In this document: positions 26,957 to 30,152 of the stretch, piece after piece
Layout of the letters: every line of letters starts with the position of its first letter
Numbering within the stretch: position 1 is the stretch's first letter
Source: a virus
Direction: 5' to 3' (one strand)
Virus record (IMG/VR): IMGVR_UViG_3300017986_000091
Coordinates: 1-30,152 of that record
Length of the DNA stretch: 30,152 nt
Translations under genes and position numbers: made by a program
Notes under the pieces: model-generated
The model's database searches: none
What the model was told of the DNA's origin: nothing
The model's input: the letters and a program-made list of their open reading frames with translations, nothing else

Positions 26957-29900
26957 ATGGCAACACCAAAACCAAACCCGATAGGGGCGCTTACAGGCGC
27001 CAACGATGGCCTAGCTGATGGCATTATCACGCATGCAGTAAACCTTGAGCGCTTAAAGGCTAGCGAGGTGCAGCAAATTAGCGCCATGTTACGCACCCTA
27101 CAGGGGCAGCTATTGGAGCAGCTAAACAGCCTAGACCCTACAGCGGTTGGCGGTAAAACCCGCGCTAACCGTTTATTGCGTTTGTTTAAGAACGTGCAGG
27201 CTACTATTCGTGCAAACTACAGCATTATCCAAAAGCACCACAGCAAAACGCTAACCAACGTTGCGGAGCTAGAGGGCAAGATGCTGCAAAACGCGGTTGG
27301 ACAAGGCGTTGCGGGCGCCCCAAAGGTTGGTGTAGCGCTTATGAACACCTTGCCCCCCACAACAACGTTGCGCGCGCTGGTAAACAACACCCTAATTATG
27401 GGCGCTACCCAAAAAGAACACTGGGCGCGGCAAGCGGGCGACCTGCAGCAACGGTTCCAAGACCAAATGCGCGAGGGCATTCTAGCTGGGGAAGGCGTGC
27501 AAGACCTTACGCGGCGTGTACGTGGTTCGCAGGCAAATAATTTCAAAGATGGGATTATGAACGTTAAGCGCTACCAAGCCGAAGCGCTCGTGCGGACCAG
27601 CGTGCAAAGTGTTAGCAACGCGGCCCGCGATGAAGTTATACAGGCCAATGACGACCTGTTCAATGGTGTTCAGTGGCTTTCTACGCTTGACAGCCGTACT
27701 AGCGATATTTGTAAGGCGCGCAGTGGTTTGCGTTGGGATAACGACAAAAAACCTATTGGCCACAACAAGAAATGGTCGCCGCCACCCGCCCACTGGAACT
27801 GCCGTTCTATTGTTACGCCTATTACCAAAAAGTGGTCGGAGCTTACAGGCAAGGTTGCCCAAGCCAAAACAGAGGAATTTACGGAAAACTTTAAGACTGC
27901 ATTAGCCAAGCAAGGTTTCGATGCAGCGGCTATTGCTGGCATTCGGCGCAAAATGCAGAGCAGCATGGATGGCTACGTGCCCGCTGAGTTTACCTACGAG
28001 GATTGGATCAAAAGCAAGCCTATAGATTTTCAGAAGCAAGTGCTTGGCGAACCGCGCTGGCGCTTATGGAACAGTGGCAAGATTGGCTTTGTGGATTTGG
28101 TAGACCAGCGCAGCAACCCGCTAAGCTTAGCTGAGCTACAAGAGCTTATTGATGCAGGTAAGACAAGCATAGCGCGCGCAGCAGCGGCCGCACGGCAGGC
28201 AGCCAAGGCAGAGGCAGCAGCAGCGGCCAAGGAAGCAGCAGAGCTTGCCAAAAAAGAAGTGGAAGCAGAAAAGCTATTGGCTACCTATGCAGCCGGCGGT
28301 AAAGGCTTTACGAACTATAAGATAAGTTATGATAAGCTGAAAAAGCAGGGCAAGCTGGATGGTAAAACCTTCCAAGAGCAGGCAGCACTTGTACAAGCGG
28401 CCAAAGAGCAAATCGACGTAGCGGCCAAGTTATCCACCATTAAAAAGAAATTTGGCGATGGCAAAAAGTTATCACCCTCAGAACTGGCAACGTACAAAGC
28501 CTTGGATGCAGAAACCAAGGCAGAAATTCGCGATGCGGCCGCCGCGAAAGGGCTAGTTAAAGAACTTGAGGAAACAGTAGAAGCCTACAAGGCCACCATA
28601 AGCAAAAGCCCACTTATTGTAACTGATTACAACCTGCCCACCCCATTAAGCGTTGCCAATTTTCAAGGCACAACTGCGCAAAAGCTATTGAACGCTAAGG
28701 TAGCGACCAAGCAGCTTGAAGATGCGGTGCAAGCAGAAATGGCTGCCATGCAAAAGCTGGATAAGCTTATTTATGACAATGCTGGCAAACAAACCCTGCA
28801 GGGCGAAGCTTACGAAAAGATAACTGGCAACGATGTGATAGCTGCCATGAACCCGTCTAGCTTAATACCGGGCGAAACCATGAAGGCTAAGCTGGCGGCG
28901 TTTAACGAGGTTGTTGATGAACTTGTTGAAAAGCAAATACAGCAAGCGGCAGCGGCCAAGGTTAAGCTGGACACATACGCCAATGCGCAAAAGGGCAGCG
29001 GGCTACTGACACAGAAAAAGGTTTATGCTGACCTTAAGAAGCAAAAGGATTTCCAAGCGCTAACCGCTACCGAGCAGCTTGCCAAGGTTGACGCAGTGGC
29101 AGCGGCCACCAAAGCCAAGGCTGACTTTGATGCGTTTAAATCCGTGGTTAGCACCAAGCTTGCGCAAAACAAACCGCTTACCAAGGGCGAACTGGCCAAG
29201 GTAAATGCGCTAACGGACGATGAAAACGATCTGCTAGCGGCAGCCATAGAAAAGAAACAGCAAAAACTGGGCATTGGCCCAACGGCAGCGGAACCCCCAG
29301 CCCCCAAACCAGACAATAGCCAGACGCTTGTGTTTGCCGACTTTAAGCAGGTTGGCGGCCAAGGCGGCAGTAACTTGGGCGGTAAGTACGTGCATAACCG
29401 CACAGGGCAAGAATATTACATTAAGGCGCCAGACAACGAGCTAGCGGCCAAGGTGGAAGTGCTTAGTGCCAAGCTGTACAAGATGGCAGGCGTGCGCACG
29501 GCCGATATTGATCTATTGCCTATTACTGGCGAAATTAACGGCGTAAATGCAGCGGGGCGCTTGGGTATTGCAAGCCGCATGGAAGCTGTGGACGATATTG
29601 GTACATCCAGCATGGGCGGGTTAAGCGGCACAGCGGATGGCTTTGCTGCCGATGCGTGGCTAGCCAACTGGGACGTTATTGGCAACGGCGGGCCAAAGCA
29701 GCTTAACCTTAAGCGCCTAGCGGATGGCAGCGCATTTCGTATTGATACAGGCGGCACGCTGTTTTTCCGCGCACAGGGCGGCCGTAAGGCGTTTGACGCC
29801 AATGATGTGCCCGAACTGGACAGCTTGCGCGACCCCCGCATGAACAGCAACGGTGCTGACGTGTTTGGTGGCATTAGCGATGAACAGATTGTCGCAGGCG

Positions 29901-30152
29901 TGGCGCGCATTGTTGCCATTAAGGACGATGACATACGGCGTATGGTTGCGGACATTATGGGCGATGATGCCGATGATCTGGCCGATGTGCTTATAGGGCG
30001 TAAGAACTTTCTTGCGGCTAAGTACGAAACGCAGCTTGCTAAGGTTAACAAGGTGGAAACACCGCGGGTGGAAAGCGGCATTACCCGCGTTGAGGAACGC
30101 AACATCAAGGATAGCGGTATTAACGGCTACAGTATTGCTACCGACAAAGACC
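26957..30152 (+). CDS. Giant MuF-type head protein with C-terminal kinase-like domain (partial)
   Basis: ATG 26957; the frame stays open to the window end (over 1,060 residues). Residues about 1-300 are a Mu F / SPP1 gp7 head morphogenesis domain, with RTSVQSVSNAARDEV (214-228), LDSRTSDIC (Cys near 252) and HWNCRS (279-284). A long Ala/Lys/Glu-rich helical region (about 380-780) holds two related modules. From about 795 a kinase-like fold appears: Gly-rich loop GGQGGSNLGGKY (800-811), Lys823 in YYIKAP, NWDVIGN (Asp906) and RIDTGGTLFF (Asp930). MuF proteins are injected or head-internal, and some carry toxin or effector domains, so the kinase is a candidate effector delivered with DNA. The C-terminus lies outside the window. 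Confidence 0.8.
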   Translation, partial: MATPKPNPIGALTGANDGLADGIITHAVNLERLKASEVQQISAMLRTLQGQLLEQLNSLDPTAVGGKTRANRLLRLFKNVQATIRANYSIIQKHHSKTLTNVAELEGKMLQNAVGQGVAGAPKVGVALMNTLPPTTTLRALVNNTLIMGATQKEHWARQAGDLQQRFQDQMREGILAGEGVQDLTRRVRGSQANNFKDGIMNVKRYQAEALVRTSVQSVSNAARDEVIQANDDLFNGVQWLSTLDSRTSDICKARSGLRWDNDKKPIGHNKKWSPPPAHWNCRSIVTPITKKWSELTGKVAQAKTEEFTENFKTALAKQGFDAAAIAGIRRKMQSSMDGYVPAEFTYEDWIKSKPIDFQKQVLGEPRWRLWNSGKIGFVDLVDQRSNPLSLAELQELIDAGKTSIARAAAAARQAAKAEAAAAAKEAAELAKKEVEAEKLLATYAAGGKGFTNYKISYDKLKKQGKLDGKTFQEQAALVQAAKEQIDVAAKLSTIKKKFGDGKKLSPSELATYKALDAETKAEIRDAAAAKGLVKELEETVEAYKATISKSPLIVTDYNLPTPLSVANFQGTTAQKLLNAKVATKQLEDAVQAEMAAMQKLDKLIYDNAGKQTLQGEAYEKITGNDVIAAMNPSSLIPGETMKAKLAAFNEVVDELVEKQIQQAAAAKVKLDTYANAQKGSGLLTQKKVYADLKKQKDFQALTATEQLAKVDAVAAATKAKADFDAFKSVVSTKLAQNKPLTKGELAKVNALTDDENDLLAAAIEKKQQKLGIGPTAAEPPAPKPDNSQTLVFADFKQVGGQGGSNLGGKYVHNRTGQEYYIKAPDNELAAKVEVLSAKLYKMAGVRTADIDLLPITGEINGVNAAGRLGIASRMEAVDDIGTSSMGGLSGTADGFAADAWLANWDVIGNGGPKQLNLKRLADGSAFRIDTGGTLFFRAQGGRKAFDANDVPELDSLRDPRMNSNGADVFGGISDEQIVAGVARIVAIKDDDIRRMVADIMGDDADDLADVLIGRKNFLAAKYETQLAKVNKVETPRVESGITRVEERNIKDSGINGYSIATDKD

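Noticed and set aside
29416-30108. 230-aa minus-strand frame opposite the MuF-kinase gene
   Set aside because: Antisense shadow with Ser/Arg/Ala-biased composition; the plus frame carries clear domain motifs through the same bases.
1-30152. CRISPR arrays, insertion sequences or transposons
   Set aside because: I saw no regularly spaced direct repeats with unique spacers, no transposase genes and no terminal inverted repeats with target duplications.

Overview
The window looks like the non-integrated (circular or circularly permuted) genome of a temperate tailed phage, probably a siphovirus, at roughly 50% G+C. The late genes run off both ends: terminase, portal and head morphogenesis genes leave at the right, and tail tip, tail, lysis and small exported genes enter at the left. 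The order therefore only makes sense on a circle with an arbitrary cut. A 3' half of a tRNA-Thr gene near the integrase is the likely attP. The host is probably an alphaproteobacterium, perhaps marine. This rests on the PHxLKHT-type integrase, a 3-TM holin of the GTA type, the ParB-methyltransferase and a DUF4055 portal, and I hold it with moderate confidence only.

Layout. 1-5581 (+): end of a gpJ-like tail tip protein, an NlpC/P60 tail peptidase, two virion surface proteins, three small genes, an M15 endolysin, an EF-hand membrane protein, a 3-TM holin and a small exported protein. 5577-6810 (-): a predicted small RNA and a five-gene cluster of tiny proteins. 6907-6959: attP core. 7055-11466 (-): two unknown genes, integrase, excisionase, SSB, a putative ssDNA-annealing protein and YqaJ exonuclease, read from one promoter. 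11503-12490: divergent CI-like repressor and Cro-like switch. 12502-15857 (+): RusA resolvase, TSCPD-like protein, DUF1376 protein and a T7-gp4-like primase-helicase. 15832-18150 (-): four separately promoted units: an HTH protein, a DUF932 protein, a 103-aa protein and a membrane peptide. 18229-30152 (+): basic small proteins, a nuclease, ParB-methyltransferase, S-adenosylmethionine decarboxylase (speD), terminase, portal and a giant MuF protein with a kinase-like domain. A minus-strand unit (22294-22582) interrupts this operon.

The most interesting feature is a two-layer regulatory network. (1) A 17-bp palindrome with consensus TAGTGCCAATGGCACTA sits in the 17-bp spacer between -35 and -10 of at least six minus-strand promoters, with a degenerate seventh. 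It is absent from the CI/Cro region. One of these promoters drives a 92-aa HTH protein and places its start site at the ATG (leaderless), so that protein is the best candidate to bind the palindrome. (2) One of these promoters (5661-5689) precedes no gene. It drives a roughly 77-nt transcript made of a 5' hairpin, a single-stranded AGTTGGGTTAAATGGC and an intrinsic terminator. That single-stranded part is complementary to an AACCCAAC motif just upstream of the ribosome binding sites of most units in the regulon, and to sites at two replication genes. A trans-acting phage sRNA co-regulated with its own targets is the simplest reading; it is an inference from sequence alone.

Other points: a CI-like S24 repressor that has lost both catalytic residues; a speD gene beside several lysine-rich proteins, one of only 18 aa, upstream of terminase; and a canonical EF-hand loop on a lysis-cassette membrane protein.
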